Source: HTCC2207 sp002685195 (lineage in GTDB: Bacteria; Pseudomonadota; Gammaproteobacteria; Pseudomonadales; Porticoccaceae). Taken from it: DNA of 64,000 nucleotides. The notes beneath the pieces were generated by a model. The model saw only the letters and a program-made list of their open reading frames with translations, ran no database searches and was not told where the DNA came from. Shown one piece after another: positions 45,913 through 55,157 of the stretch (the stretch's first letter is position 1; each line of letters starts with the position of its first letter). A program made the translations under genes and the position numbers. The stretch spans positions 2,046,001 through 2,110,000 of the forward strand of contig CP179212.1 in assembly GCA_051201675.1 (NCBI GenBank), given 5' to 3'.

Positions 45913-46392
45913 TCATAATTCTTTGATCTGGAGTCTCAGCGGAATCCCAATATCCGCTTTTGTGTGCTGCAGCATTATTCGGTGCAAGTTGTCAAAAAAA
46001 GCACCTGTCATTTCGGCGGTTTTTCTCGTGTCCATATCAATATGACCCAGTATAGTTTCATAAATGGCGCATGGTTGATCTTTTTCATTAAGCATAACAG
46101 CGGTGAGATGAATTAGTTTTTTGTTTACTCTATGCAATCTATATCGGGTTACAATAACTTCATCTAACAGGCATTCATTAATATATTTAATGTTGTCTTC
46201 AAGCGTGAAGGAAGAAAATCCAGAATCAAAGTATTCTTTTGAAAAACCTAATTCGGCGATGTAAAAGTCTTCAATAGACTCGCCAAATATTTTTGAATAA
46301 TACAAAACATTCATGTGCCCATTTTGATCACACATATCTTGGGTAATGCGTATGGGTTGGGAGGTGTGAGGAAAAGCACTCTTTATAGTCAT
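45913..46392 (-). CDS. Acyl-CoA thioesterase-like hotdog protein
   Basis: Protein of 159 residues with the 4-hydroxybenzoyl-CoA thioesterase-type hotdog fold. The catalytic-helix motif is ITQDMCDQNGHMNVLYYSKI, in which the aspartate or asparagine before GHMN is the expected nucleophile or base. Relatives hydrolyse acyl-CoAs; no substrate can be inferred. It follows rsmI on the same strand by 28 bases. Confidence 0.8.
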   Translation of the reverse strand: MTIKSAFPHTSQPIRITQDMCDQNGHMNVLYYSKIFGESIEDFYIAELGFSKEYFDSGFSSFTLEDNIKYINECLLDEVIVTRYRLHRVNKKLIHLTAVMLNEKDQPCAIYETILGHIDMDTRKTAEMTGAFFDNLHRIMLQHTKADIGIPLRLQIKEL

Positions 46393-46420
46393 AAATAGTT
46401 CATCAGTAATAAGTTGAGGA

Positions 46421-47269
46421 TTATTTTTTTTGCAGTATTAGAGCCAGCTGATAAAGCTGTTTTTTGTCGCCGCCGGTGATTTTAGCGGTGAGGGATGCCG
46501 CCTTAGTAATGGGTAAATCTTTCATCAATATTTTTAAAGTCTTTTCAGCATCATTCGAGAGACTCCCGCCTGCGGTAACATTACCTCCAATGACAACAAC
46601 GATTTCTCCTCGTTGTTGATTACTATCAGCTTTGATCTGTTCCAGTAATTCATCGAGGGTACCATGAAGATAAGTCTCAAAGGTCTTACTGATTTCTCTC
46701 GCCACGAAAGCGGTCCGGTCAGAACCAAATACATCGGATAAATCTTGCAAGGTTGCCAGAATACGATGGGGAGCCTCATAACAAACAAGGGTATCGGTTA
46801 CTGACTTAAGGGTTTCAAGCATTTTCTGACGCTGAGTTGATTTCGCTGGAAGAAAACCAATAAAACGGAATTTGTCAGTGGGTAATCCCGAAACACTTAA
46901 CGCAGAAATAGCTGCGCAGGCACCGGGAATAGGAATTACCTCAATACCCTCATTGCGGGCGCGAGCAACTAAGCGATACCCTGGATCTGAAATCAGAGGA
47001 GTACCCGCATCAGAAATTAACGCCACATTTTTACCAGCCCCAAGTCGGTTGAGAATTTTTTCAGTGCTTTTTTGATCAGTATGATCATGATAAGCAATGC
47101 AGGGAGTATCTATATTAAAGTGTTCTAGTAGTTTTTTACTGTGGCGGGTATCTTCACAGGCAATTACACTAACAGACTGGAGAGTGGAGACCGCGCGAGG
47201 TACCATATCGGTTAAATTGCCGATAGGCGTGGCAACAATATATAACGTACCGGATTGATTTAGATTCAT
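46421..47269 (-). CDS. rsmI: 16S rRNA (cytidine-1402 2'-O) methyltransferase RsmI
   Basis: Tetrapyrrole methylase-fold enzyme of 282 residues that methylates the ribose of C1402 in 16S rRNA. GTLYIVATPIGNLTDM opens the protein; CEDTRHSKKLLEHF, SDAGTPLISDPGYRLV and PIPGACAAISALSVSGLPTD are family hallmarks. The family start is the ATG at 47269, although a longer in-frame opening exists inside lpoA. That ATG overlaps the lpoA ATG by two bases on the opposite strand. No good ribosome binding site is visible before it. Confidence 0.95.
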   Translation of the reverse strand: MNLNQSGTLYIVATPIGNLTDMVPRAVSTLQSVSVIACEDTRHSKKLLEHFNIDTPCIAYHDHTDQKSTEKILNRLGAGKNVALISDAGTPLISDPGYRLVARARNEGIEVIPIPGACAAISALSVSGLPTDKFRFIGFLPAKSTQRQKMLETLKSVTDTLVCYEAPHRILATLQDLSDVFGSDRTAFVAREISKTFETYLHGTLDELLEQIKADSNQQRGEIVVVIGGNVTAGGSLSNDAEKTLKILMKDLPITKAASLTAKITGGDKKQLYQLALILQKK

Positions 47270-49106
47270 GAGCAAACAATTTCTTTTAAAGATTCTTTGT
47301 ATAGGGTGCATCTTAGCCTTTATTGGCGGTTGTGCGCCAACTGCGACCACAGATAGTGGCAGAGTTCCTGTCACCTATATTTCTGAGGAAGAGGATCTTA
47401 CTGCATTAGAGCAAACAGAACTATTATTTGCACAGGCGCAGTTATTAGATCAACAAGGCAAAGAAATGCTAGAAGTGGCCATATTATTTGCCAAAAGTGG
47501 TAGCTTGCAGCGAAGTACAGAAACTCGGGCTCTGGTTAACAGTGATCTGCTGACTGATCAGCTATTTATTGAATATACCTTTTTAGGTATTGAGTTAAAT
47601 ATGCAAGCCGATGACCCAAGCGCAGCCTTGTCAAACATTGAAGACCCACGATTCTTGCAACTACAATCCTATTTAGGCCGCCAGTATCAAAATCGTCTGT
47701 TGAGTATTAGAGCAGATATCTACACTGAGCTAGGGGATTCAATAGCTAGTCTCCGCAACTCAATAGCATTAGCAACCCTGTTAGAGAACAAATCTGATAT
47801 ATCAAATGTCCACAACAAAATTTGGCGTCAGCTAGCCAGGCAACCCTTTAATACTTTGAATCAGTACTCTATGGACGCTGATCCAATCCTTGCTGGATGG
47901 TGTGAGCTGGCTGCAAATGGCAGGCGATATCAAAATAATAAAGATGCCCAGTTTGTGAATTTTATTAGCTGGAAAAATAATAATAAGAATCATCCCGCTG
48001 CAATTATTCCTCCCAGTTGGTTCAATCAGAGGCAAAATAATGCTGGCTACTCCTCCCAAGTAGCTATTCTGCTTCCACTACAGGGAGATTACAAAGGACC
48101 TAGCCAAACATTTTTAGATGGCTTCATGGAAGCTTATTACGAGCTATATCAACAAAATAGAACAGAATCGCCAAATGTAAGAATTCATGACACATCCTTG
48201 CAAACTATAGAGCAAGCCTACGGAAACGCGGTGGCAGAAGGCGCTGATATGATTATTGGTGGAATTCGCCAATCTGAAACTGAAGCTCTAACCAAGATGT
48301 CAGTGCTAGAAGTACCAACAATTAGTTTAAACCGAATAGACAGTGGCGATATCGTGCAGAATCCAAATCTGTTCCAGTTCGGTAATTCCCAACAGGATGA
48401 AATACGACAAATCGCTGATGAGGCATGGAAAAAAGGCTACCGCAGAGCTCTTTTTATCGCTCCTGAGAATAACTGGGGACAGCAAGCTACGGCAGTCTTT
48501 AACTCCCACTGGCAAGATAAAAATGGTGTTCTTGTTGATCAAGTTACATACCCCGATTCAGTTAAAGATTTTACCAAATTCCTTAAAAAACCTCTGCAAA
48601 TTGATTTAAGTGAAAGTCGTGGTATCCAGTTAAGACGTTTTGTTAATAGCCGTGTCATTTATACCCCTAGACGACGGCAAGATATTGATTTTGTTGTGGT
48701 GCTGGGCTACCCAGAGAGAGTCCGACAGATAAAACCTGCATTGGACTTCTTGTGGGCAGCTGACTTGCCTGTTTATTCAAGCTCAGAAATATATAACGGG
48801 GTTTCGCAATCAGGATTAGATCGAGATCTTGGTGGGATTCAGTTTACAGCCATGCCATGGTCTCTCCCAGGCCAATTAAGCTCTGAACTAAACTCTGACC
48901 AAACGATGCACATCGCATATAGACAGCTTTATGCGAGGGGGCATGACTCTTTTTTAATTCATCGTAATTTAAGTAGCCTTCAAAACAACTCACAGGTACC
49001 TCTGTTTGGTTCCACTGGAATACTCAGTCTTTCAGACAGAATCATTAGGCGCCAAGTTCAGTGGGGAGAGTTTCAACAAGGAAAGGTTAGAAACGTTCGA
49101 CCATAA
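47268..49106 (+). CDS. lpoA: Penicillin-binding protein activator LpoA
   Basis: Outer membrane lipoprotein that activates PBP1A during peptidoglycan synthesis. The 612-residue protein has a lipobox FIGGC with the lipid-bearing cysteine at 22. A helical TPR-like N domain (about 40-250) is followed by a two-lobed periplasmic-binding-like C domain beginning near QVAILLPLQGDYKGPSQTFL (about 263 on). The start ATG overlaps that of divergent rsmI, and no ribosome binding site is evident, so leaderless or upstream-in-rsmI transcription is possible. It leads lpoA-yraN-diaA-like-dolP. Confidence 0.94.
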   Translation: MSKQFLLKILCIGCILAFIGGCAPTATTDSGRVPVTYISEEEDLTALEQTELLFAQAQLLDQQGKEMLEVAILFAKSGSLQRSTETRALVNSDLLTDQLFIEYTFLGIELNMQADDPSAALSNIEDPRFLQLQSYLGRQYQNRLLSIRADIYTELGDSIASLRNSIALATLLENKSDISNVHNKIWRQLARQPFNTLNQYSMDADPILAGWCELAANGRRYQNNKDAQFVNFISWKNNNKNHPAAIIPPSWFNQRQNNAGYSSQVAILLPLQGDYKGPSQTFLDGFMEAYYELYQQNRTESPNVRIHDTSLQTIEQAYGNAVAEGADMIIGGIRQSETEALTKMSVLEVPTISLNRIDSGDIVQNPNLFQFGNSQQDEIRQIADEAWKKGYRRALFIAPENNWGQQATAVFNSHWQDKNGVLVDQVTYPDSVKDFTKFLKKPLQIDLSESRGIQLRRFVNSRVIYTPRRRQDIDFVVVLGYPERVRQIKPALDFLWAADLPVYSSSEIYNGVSQSGLDRDLGGIQFTAMPWSLPGQLSSELNSDQTMHIAYRQLYARGHDSFLIHRNLSSLQNNSQVPLFGSTGILSLSDRIIRRQVQWGEFQQGKVRNVRP

Positions 49107-49140
49107 TCTAACAATTTAAAATAATATAGAGGTCAGAGAA

Positions 49141-49539
49141 ATGGATTTCAATGACAGACATTCGAGGAAAGAAACATCCTTAAAAATCGGGGCAGAGGCA
49201 GAGCAATTTGCCCATGATTATCTATTGGCAAATGGTCTTATCCCTGTGAATCGCAACTTTAACACTCGCCGTGGTGAGATCGATATAATAATGCAGGACA
49301 AAGAACAGTTAGTGTTTGTGGAGGTGCGGTTTCGTCAGTCAAACCGATTTGGTAGTGCAGAAGAATCTATTACTCAGCAAAAGCGAAAAAAGATAAAAGC
49401 CGCTGCCGCAATCTATATGCAGAGCCACAAGATGAGCAATAATAAGCAGGCCAGATTTGACGTGGTCGCATTGACTGGAGATTCAAGAAGCAGTTCTCAG
49501 TTTAGTGTAAACTGGATTAAAAATATCTTCATTGAATGA
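49141..49539 (+). CDS. yraN: UPF0102 family protein YraN
   Basis: Small predicted nuclease-fold protein of 132 residues; family members have Holliday-junction-resolvase-like folds but no settled function. The conserved core is RNFNTRRGEIDIIMQDKEQL followed by VFVEVRFRQ, in which E, D, E and the arginine replace the usual E-D-ExK site. It keeps the conserved location after lpoA and before the SIS-domain gene. Confidence 0.92.
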   Translation: MDFNDRHSRKETSLKIGAEAEQFAHDYLLANGLIPVNRNFNTRRGEIDIIMQDKEQLVFVEVRFRQSNRFGSAEESITQQKRKKIKAAAAIYMQSHKMSNNKQARFDVVALTGDSRSSSQFSVNWIKNIFIE

Positions 49540-49599
49540 CTAACTGGCAAACGTTCACCTCTGGAGAAAAATACGTTAGGCGTGGATGTTTTGGAAATT

Positions 49600-50163
49600 A
49601 TGGAACAAAAAATATTTAGTCACTTTCAAAAAATGATCGAAACAACAATGGTTGTGGGAGATCTCTTCTCAGGATCTATTGCTAGTGCTGCAGAAAGTAT
49701 TAGCTCCACACTATTAGCTGGAGGGACTATTTTTAGTTGCGGGGATAAGTCTGGAATCTTAGCTGCCGAACTTTTAACCAACTATCTAACATCGGGATTT
49801 GAGATTGAAAGGCCTGGTTTTCCCGCCTTAAATATTAACCAGCTCTGTACTGCAAGTTCCAACAGGAACCAGCTGTCTAATCTGTTGAGTATCCATGCCC
49901 AAAGTAACGATCTATTAGTCGTCACAAGTGCTGGTGGTAACGCTCCACAGCTCATCGCAGCTGTTGAGGCCGCCATTGAAAGAGGTATGACTATAGTGCT
50001 ACTGTCTGGACAAAATGACGACAAATTAGTTGGAACTATCGGTTACAATGACGTTCAAATTAGTACAGCTGAGTTTTCAGGCCAGCTTGCAGTGTTGGCC
50101 CAAATAGAAATAATACAATGTCTGTCGGCCCTAATAGACGACAAAATCCTTGGAGGGATGTAA
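49600..50163 (+). CDS. diaA: SIS-domain protein, DiaA/GmhA-like
   Basis: Protein of 187 residues with one sugar isomerase domain. DiaA binds DnaA and supports timely initiation; GmhA makes heptose. The N-terminus MEQKIFSHFQKMIETTM, the loop IFSCGDKSGILAAELLTNYL, the ERPGFPALNIN stretch and the neighbourhood (lpoA-yraN before, dolP after) favour DiaA. I chose the ATG at 49600 with GGA six bases upstream rather than the GTG at 49582. Functional equivalence to E. coli DiaA is inferred. Confidence 0.82.
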   Translation: MEQKIFSHFQKMIETTMVVGDLFSGSIASAAESISSTLLAGGTIFSCGDKSGILAAELLTNYLTSGFEIERPGFPALNINQLCTASSNRNQLSNLLSIHAQSNDLLVVTSAGGNAPQLIAAVEAAIERGMTIVLLSGQNDDKLVGTIGYNDVQISTAEFSGQLAVLAQIEIIQCLSALIDDKILGGM

Positions 50164-50736
50164 ATGCGCAATTTGGCTTTGACTTTTGGTCTGATTCTTG
50201 TTCTGGGTGGTTGTACCTCAATAGTAAATGAGGTCACTAAAGAACCAATACAACCTGACGAATCGGGCAGAACTCTAGGAGCGGACATTGATGATCCTAA
50301 AATGAGGACTTTTATAGGGGTAAACATTAAAAAGGCCGATCCTCAACTAAAGAAATCACATATTAATGTCTCAGTATTTAATGCGTTGGTATTATTAACA
50401 GGAGAAGTTTCTAGCGCTGAAATGAAATCACTCGCGGGGGATGTCGCGCGGGAGTATCGAGGAGTGCGTCAGGTTTACAATGAGCTCCAAATCCGAGGTA
50501 AAACCTCTATTGTGTCGCGTACAAATGACACGATTATAAGTGGGAAAATCAAAGCAAAGTTGGCTTTTAATAAAGAGGTTGATTACTCAGATTTAATACT
50601 TATTACCGAGGACAGCGTTGTCTATTTGGTTGGGACAGTCACCAAGGCCACTGGGGATCTTGCCGCAAATATTGCACGTAATACTAGCGGTGTGCGTAAA
50701 GTTGTTAAATGTTTAGAGTACGTGACCGAATCTTAA
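50164..50736 (+). CDS. dolP: BON-domain outer membrane lipoprotein DolP (YraP)
   Basis: Lipoprotein of 190 residues that in E. coli binds anionic phospholipids at the division site and supports envelope integrity. The lipobox is LGGC with the cysteine at 17; two BON domains follow (about 45-112 and 118-188), each with the conserved glycine turn (LLTGEVSS and YLVGTVTK). It starts immediately after the diaA-like stop. It is last in the lpoA operon and converges with the thiolase gene 3 bases later. Confidence 0.94.
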   Translation: MRNLALTFGLILVLGGCTSIVNEVTKEPIQPDESGRTLGADIDDPKMRTFIGVNIKKADPQLKKSHINVSVFNALVLLTGEVSSAEMKSLAGDVAREYRGVRQVYNELQIRGKTSIVSRTNDTIISGKIKAKLAFNKEVDYSDLILITEDSVVYLVGTVTKATGDLAANIARNTSGVRKVVKCLEYVTES

Positions 50737-50739
50737 ATA

Positions 50740-51921
50740 TTATCCTACAAGCTCAATCGCCATCGCGGTAGCCTCTCCACCACCAATACACAGGCTTGCC
50801 ATGCCTTTTTTGTCACCCCTACGTTGCATAGCATGAATTAGAGTCACTAGTATACGAGCTCCGCTGGCGCCAATGGGATGACCCAGCGCACAGGCTCCTC
50901 CGTGAACATTTAACTTGCTGTGAGGGATACTCAACTCATGCATCGCAGCCATAGCGACCACGGCAAATGCCTCATTGATTTCCCATAAATCTACTTCATC
51001 TATACTCCAGCCCACCCGCTTTAATGTATTCTGAACAGCTGTCACTGGAGCGGTGGTAAACCACTCTGGCTCCTGTGCCGACTCATCATAACCATGAATC
51101 AGGGCTATAGGTTTCAATCCTCTAGCTTCTGCCTCATCCGACATCATCAAAGTCAAAGCAGCAGCGCCATCAGAGATGGAGCTAGCGTTTGCAGCCGTGA
51201 CGGATCCATCTTTTTGAAATGCGGGTCTCAATAGAGGTATTTTTTCTGGCTTGGCATTTCCTGGTTGCTCGTCAGTGTCGACAACGACATCACCGCGGCG
51301 GGTGCTTAGGGTAACTGGAGCAACTTCATTGGCAAAATAGCCCTTCTCGATTGCTTGCTTCGCTCGGCTTAATGATTCAATCGCAAACGCATCCTGCATT
51401 TCACGACTAAATTGATATTTTGAAGCACATGTCTCCGCAAAATTACCCATAGCAACACCTTGGTAGGCATCTTGCAAACCATCGTATTGCATATGGTCCA
51501 ACATTTGCGCGTGCCCAAATCGATACCCTTGGCGGGCTTGTGGCAACAAATACGGAGCTCCACTCATACTCTCCATTCCTCCAGCTACGACGACCGATGC
51601 CTGACCGGACCTCAGTGCGTTACCACCAAGCATTATAGATTTCATCGCTGACCCACAGACTTTGTTAACAGTAGTACAGGTAGTAGATACTGGAAGTCCC
51701 GCTGCTAGGGCTGCTTGTCGCGCTGGTGCTTGCCCTTGCCCTGCAGTCAGGACAGAGCCCATTAAAACCTCATCAATATCAGAGGCATTCAATCCACTCC
51801 TACTTATAGCAGAGCTAATTGCTACGCCACCAAGATCAGAGGCCGATAATGAGGACAGACTGCCCATCATCCCACCCATAGGGGTGCGCATGGCAGATAG
51901 AATGGCTATAGGATTTGACAT
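50740..51921 (-). CDS. Acetyl-CoA acetyltransferase (thiolase)
   Basis: Thiolase-fold enzyme of 393 residues. The nucleophile is C89 (TTVNKVCGSAMK), the second cysteine C378 (SLCIGGGEATAM), and the active-site histidine lies in HGGACALGHPIGASGAR. Length and residue numbering match biosynthetic PhaA/AtoB-type acetoacetyl-CoA thiolase, but a beta-oxidation role is possible. No fadB or phaB partner is adjacent. It follows sspB on the same strand by 34 bases. Confidence 0.93.
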   Translation of the reverse strand: MSNPIAILSAMRTPMGGMMGSLSSLSASDLGGVAISSAISRSGLNASDIDEVLMGSVLTAGQGQAPARQAALAAGLPVSTTCTTVNKVCGSAMKSIMLGGNALRSGQASVVVAGGMESMSGAPYLLPQARQGYRFGHAQMLDHMQYDGLQDAYQGVAMGNFAETCASKYQFSREMQDAFAIESLSRAKQAIEKGYFANEVAPVTLSTRRGDVVVDTDEQPGNAKPEKIPLLRPAFQKDGSVTAANASSISDGAAALTLMMSDEAEARGLKPIALIHGYDESAQEPEWFTTAPVTAVQNTLKRVGWSIDEVDLWEINEAFAVVAMAAMHELSIPHSKLNVHGGACALGHPIGASGARILVTLIHAMQRRGDKKGMASLCIGGGEATAMAIELVG

Positions 51922-51955
51922 GTGAAACTCCAGGTCAGATATGTCGGCGGATAAT

Positions 51956-52375
51956 CTACTTCACTACCCTAAGGGCAGGCTTAGGTTTAGCCGAAGCCTT
52001 TTGATCATCAATATTAGATTGTTGATTAGATTTGCTGCTTTTTAGCGGTGGTGGCGGCTCTTCAGTCTCATCGGGCTCAAACATCATCCCTTTGCCATTC
52101 TCTTGAGCATAAATTCCGGTAATGGAAAACAATGGCAAATAGAGATCTACAGGCATCCCACCAAATCGCGTCGAGAAATAGACCGCTTCATTGTTCATTT
52201 CGAAGTTAGTTACCGCTCGTGGCGCTATATTTAAAACAATTTGCCCGTCATTGACAAACTCCTGGGGCACTTCAACCCCGATGTAGTTCGCATCAACGAT
52301 AACGTAAGGGGTACACTGATTGTCGACTATCCAGTCAAAAAACGCCTTTAAGAGATAGGGACGATTAGAGTGCAT
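51956..52375 (-). CDS. sspB: ClpXP specificity-enhancing factor SspB
   Basis: Adaptor of 139 residues that tethers ssrA-tagged proteins to ClpXP. The folded domain opens RPYLLKAFFDWIVDNQCTPY and includes NEAVYFSTRFGGMP. A flexible acidic/proline linker (about 100-130) leads to the C-terminal ALRVVK, the ClpX-binding tail. It is 15 bases downstream of sspA in the conserved sspAB pair. Confidence 0.96.
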   Translation of the reverse strand: MHSNRPYLLKAFFDWIVDNQCTPYVIVDANYIGVEVPQEFVNDGQIVLNIAPRAVTNFEMNNEAVYFSTRFGGMPVDLYLPLFSITGIYAQENGKGMMFEPDETEEPPPPLKSSKSNQQSNIDDQKASAKPKPALRVVK

Positions 52376-52390
52376 GGTTAGTTCGCAAAA

Positions 52391-53011
52391 TCATTCACGA
52401 ATTTCTCTCTCAAGATCAGTTAAGCTCTCCTGGAAAGAGGGGCGTTCAAACAACCGCTCCATGTATTCATGCAATGGCTTGACGTGGCGATTATTAGGCA
52501 AAGAAATTCCCAACTCAGGCAATCGCCATAACATAGGAGCTAAACAGCAATCGACCAAGGTAAATTCTTCGCTCATGAAGTATGGCATCTCTTCAAAAAT
52601 ACCAGCAATGGTGACCAATGACTCTCGGAATTCCTTACGAGCAGCGTCCGCCTTTTTGCCATCAGGGCTTGCCTTAATCTGATCAATTAGTACACACCAA
52701 TCTCGTTCGATTCTATAGATCCACAAGCGGCTTTCGGCTCTTGCAACTGGATATACGGGAAGAAGAGGCGGATGAGGGAAACGCTCATCAAGGTATTCCA
52801 TCACAACATTTGACTCATAAAGAGCCAAGTCTCTATCTACCAAAGTTGGCAGAGTCCCATAAGGATTTGCTTCAAGAATTTCTTCAGTTACAGACTTTGG
52901 ATCGATATCTTCGATATCAACTGTAACCCCTTTTTCCGCCAAAACAATACGAACACGATGGCTATATTGGCACATTGGATCAGAAAATAATGTCATTGAA
53001 GAACGTCGCAC
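52391..53011 (-). CDS. sspA: Stringent starvation protein A
   Basis: GST-fold protein of 206 residues that binds RNA polymerase and alters promoter use in stationary phase. Features are MTLFSDPMCQYSHRVRIVLAEKG, PYGTLPTLVDRDLALYESNVVMEYLDERF, and the proline-histidine surface patch FPHPPLLPV. The start is uncertain: GTG at 53011 has GAGG five bases upstream, GTG at 53017 overlaps that site, and ATG at 52996 begins the conserved core. It lies downstream of the bc1 genes, as usual. Confidence 0.94.
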   Translation of the reverse strand: MRRSSMTLFSDPMCQYSHRVRIVLAEKGVTVDIEDIDPKSVTEEILEANPYGTLPTLVDRDLALYESNVVMEYLDERFPHPPLLPVYPVARAESRLWIYRIERDWCVLIDQIKASPDGKKADAARKEFRESLVTIAGIFEEMPYFMSEEFTLVDCCLAPMLWRLPELGISLPNNRHVKPLHEYMERLFERPSFQESLTDLEREIRE

Positions 53012-53118
53012 ACTCACCTCACATTTGGTGTTGATAAATTAATTAGCAGAGGATGCCTATCATCCCCAAAATAGAAATTATCGGTTTACGTACGTGAACG
53101 AACGTAAACGTTGAATCT

Positions 53119-55155
53119 CTAGTGGATCCCTTTCCAGTATTCTCTATTGAGAAGAACAACAGGAACTAGCAATAATAACAGAAACAAAAGTACCATTTTT
53201 CCGATATGCTTGCGCTGCTCCGCCATTGGCTCTGCCACATAGGCCAAGAAGTTAACCAAATCAAACATCGCAACATCAAACTCTTCAGGGCTCATAGTTC
53301 CAGTTTTATCAATCTTGAAACGACCGCAAGGATCATCAAGGATATCTTCACCAGTCAGACGATCCCTTTTAATACCACCAAACTCAGAAACGACTGGTCC
53401 AGGTTGGCATTCAGGTAATCCTTGCAGATCGATCAAGACATGGGGCATACCTACATCTTTGTATACCCTGTTATTGACTCCAAGTGGGCGAGACTCATCT
53501 GCATAAAAGTTGCGCAGGTAGGTGTAGAGCCACTCAGGAGAACGAGACCGTGCGACTAATGTTAGGTCAGGTGGTTCAGCACCGAACCATCCCTTGGACT
53601 CATCGGCTGGCATGGCAATTGTCATCAACTCGCCAATTTTTTGACCAGTGAACACCATATTATCAAGCATCATGTTATGAGGAATATTTAAGTCATCAGC
53701 GACTCTTTCCCAGCGAGAGTATTTAAATGAATGACATCCCATACAGTAGTTGACCGCCAACTTAGCACCATTCTGCAGAGACGCTTTATCACTTAACTGT
53801 GCTTCAAAAGCATCACAGTCAATAGTACCGCATGACTTCCCGCTCTCCGCACCCACTGCTGTGATCGGCAAAACCACCATTAGCGCAACTACCAAAACTG
53901 CACCGAGAGTCCTCCAGAATCCGAGACCACCATCCATCGTAATACGATCAGGTTCTGGCTTAGTCTTTTCGATCCTGGTCCAGAAATAGATACCTATAAA
54001 GTAGCTGAAGTATAAAACAGTGCAAAGTTGCGAGAGAAGCGTTCGTGCTGGAGTCGGTGCTTTGACACCCAAGTATCCAAGAATAATAAAGATGGCAGCG
54101 AGAACCATTAGTGCAACGCGACTAAATTGACCTTTATATCTGATCGACCTTACCGGGCTTCTATCAAGCCATGGTAATACAAAAAGGATTGCGATCGCTG
54201 CAGCCATCACCATAAACCCACCAAAGGCATTAGGCACCGCCCGCAACATTGAGTAAAAAGGTGTGAAGTACCAAACGGGTGCAATATGCTCAGGGGTTTT
54301 TAACCCATTGGCTATTTCAAAATTCGCATACTCTAGGAAGAAACCGCCCATTTCAGGCATGAAGAAAAGGATGCCGCAGAAGACGAAGAGGAACACAACG
54401 ATGGGTACCAAATCGTGAATAACAAAGTAAGGGAAGAAGGGAATACCATCAATCGGGTTACCATTTTCATCCTTATACTTTTTAATGCTCACACCGTCAG
54501 GGTTGTTAGAACCTACATCGTGCAAAGCTATAATATGCATAACCACTAATGCAATAAGGATGATGGGTATGGCCACAGCATGAAGCGACATGAATCTGTT
54601 TAAGGTAATCCCAGAGAGTAGATAATCTCCTCTAATCCACTGCACAAGATCCTCGCCTATCACAGGGATCGTACCGAACAAATTAATAATTACCTGTGCG
54701 CCCCAATAGGACATTTGACCCCATGGCAACACATAGCCCATGAAGGCTTCTGCCATCAAAGCCACGTAAATTGTCATTCCAAAGATCCATACCAGCTCAC
54801 GAGGTGCTTTGTATGACCCATACATTAGCCCTCTAAACATGTGCATATACACTACAATGAAAAATGCAGAAGCACCTGTAGAGTGCGCGTATCGAATAAT
54901 CCAGCCGAGATCAACATCTCGCATGATATATTCCACAGACGCAAACGCTTGCTCTGCAGAACCCTGATAACTCATTAACAGCCAGATTCCGGTGATTAAC
55001 TGAATAACCAAAACGACCATTGAGAGCACACCAAAGTAATACCAAAAATTAAAATTCTTCGGCGCATAGTACTCTGCCATGTGCCTGTTCCACTCGCGTT
55101 TGAGTGTTGGCATTCTTGAGTTAAACCAAGCTGCAAAACCTTTTTCTTCACTCAT
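53119..55155 (-). CDS. petBC: Cytochrome b - cytochrome c1 fusion of the bc1 complex
   Basis: One uninterrupted 678-residue frame. Residues 1 to about 400 are cytochrome b: heme ligands H91/H105 and H192/H207, eight membrane segments, and PVWY at 293-296 in the Qo site. Residues about 415-678 are cytochrome c1: a signal peptide (WRTLGAVLVVALMVVLPITA, then VGA cleavage), heme motif CMGCH at 471-475 and a C-terminal membrane anchor. No stop or good internal start separates them. Bradyrhizobium fbcH is a known precedent, where signal peptidase cuts the polyprotein. The gene starts 2 bases after petA. Confidence 0.95.
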   Translation of the reverse strand: MSEEKGFAAWFNSRMPTLKREWNRHMAEYYAPKNFNFWYYFGVLSMVVLVIQLITGIWLLMSYQGSAEQAFASVEYIMRDVDLGWIIRYAHSTGASAFFIVVYMHMFRGLMYGSYKAPRELVWIFGMTIYVALMAEAFMGYVLPWGQMSYWGAQVIINLFGTIPVIGEDLVQWIRGDYLLSGITLNRFMSLHAVAIPIILIALVVMHIIALHDVGSNNPDGVSIKKYKDENGNPIDGIPFFPYFVIHDLVPIVVFLFVFCGILFFMPEMGGFFLEYANFEIANGLKTPEHIAPVWYFTPFYSMLRAVPNAFGGFMVMAAAIAILFVLPWLDRSPVRSIRYKGQFSRVALMVLAAIFIILGYLGVKAPTPARTLLSQLCTVLYFSYFIGIYFWTRIEKTKPEPDRITMDGGLGFWRTLGAVLVVALMVVLPITAVGAESGKSCGTIDCDAFEAQLSDKASLQNGAKLAVNYCMGCHSFKYSRWERVADDLNIPHNMMLDNMVFTGQKIGELMTIAMPADESKGWFGAEPPDLTLVARSRSPEWLYTYLRNFYADESRPLGVNNRVYKDVGMPHVLIDLQGLPECQPGPVVSEFGGIKRDRLTGEDILDDPCGRFKIDKTGTMSPEEFDVAMFDLVNFLAYVAEPMAEQRKHIGKMVLLFLLLLLVPVVLLNREYWKGIH

Positions 55156-55157
55156 GA

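Noticed and set aside
54262..54290. PVWY in place of PEWY in the cytochrome b Qo site
   Set aside because: As a finding of damage: this variant is, as I recall, normal in beta- and gammaproteobacterial cytochrome b.
54500..54590. 15-residue spacing between the second pair of cytochrome b heme histidines
   Set aside because: It resembles cytochrome b6 spacing but is, as far as I recall, also usual in related gammaproteobacteria.
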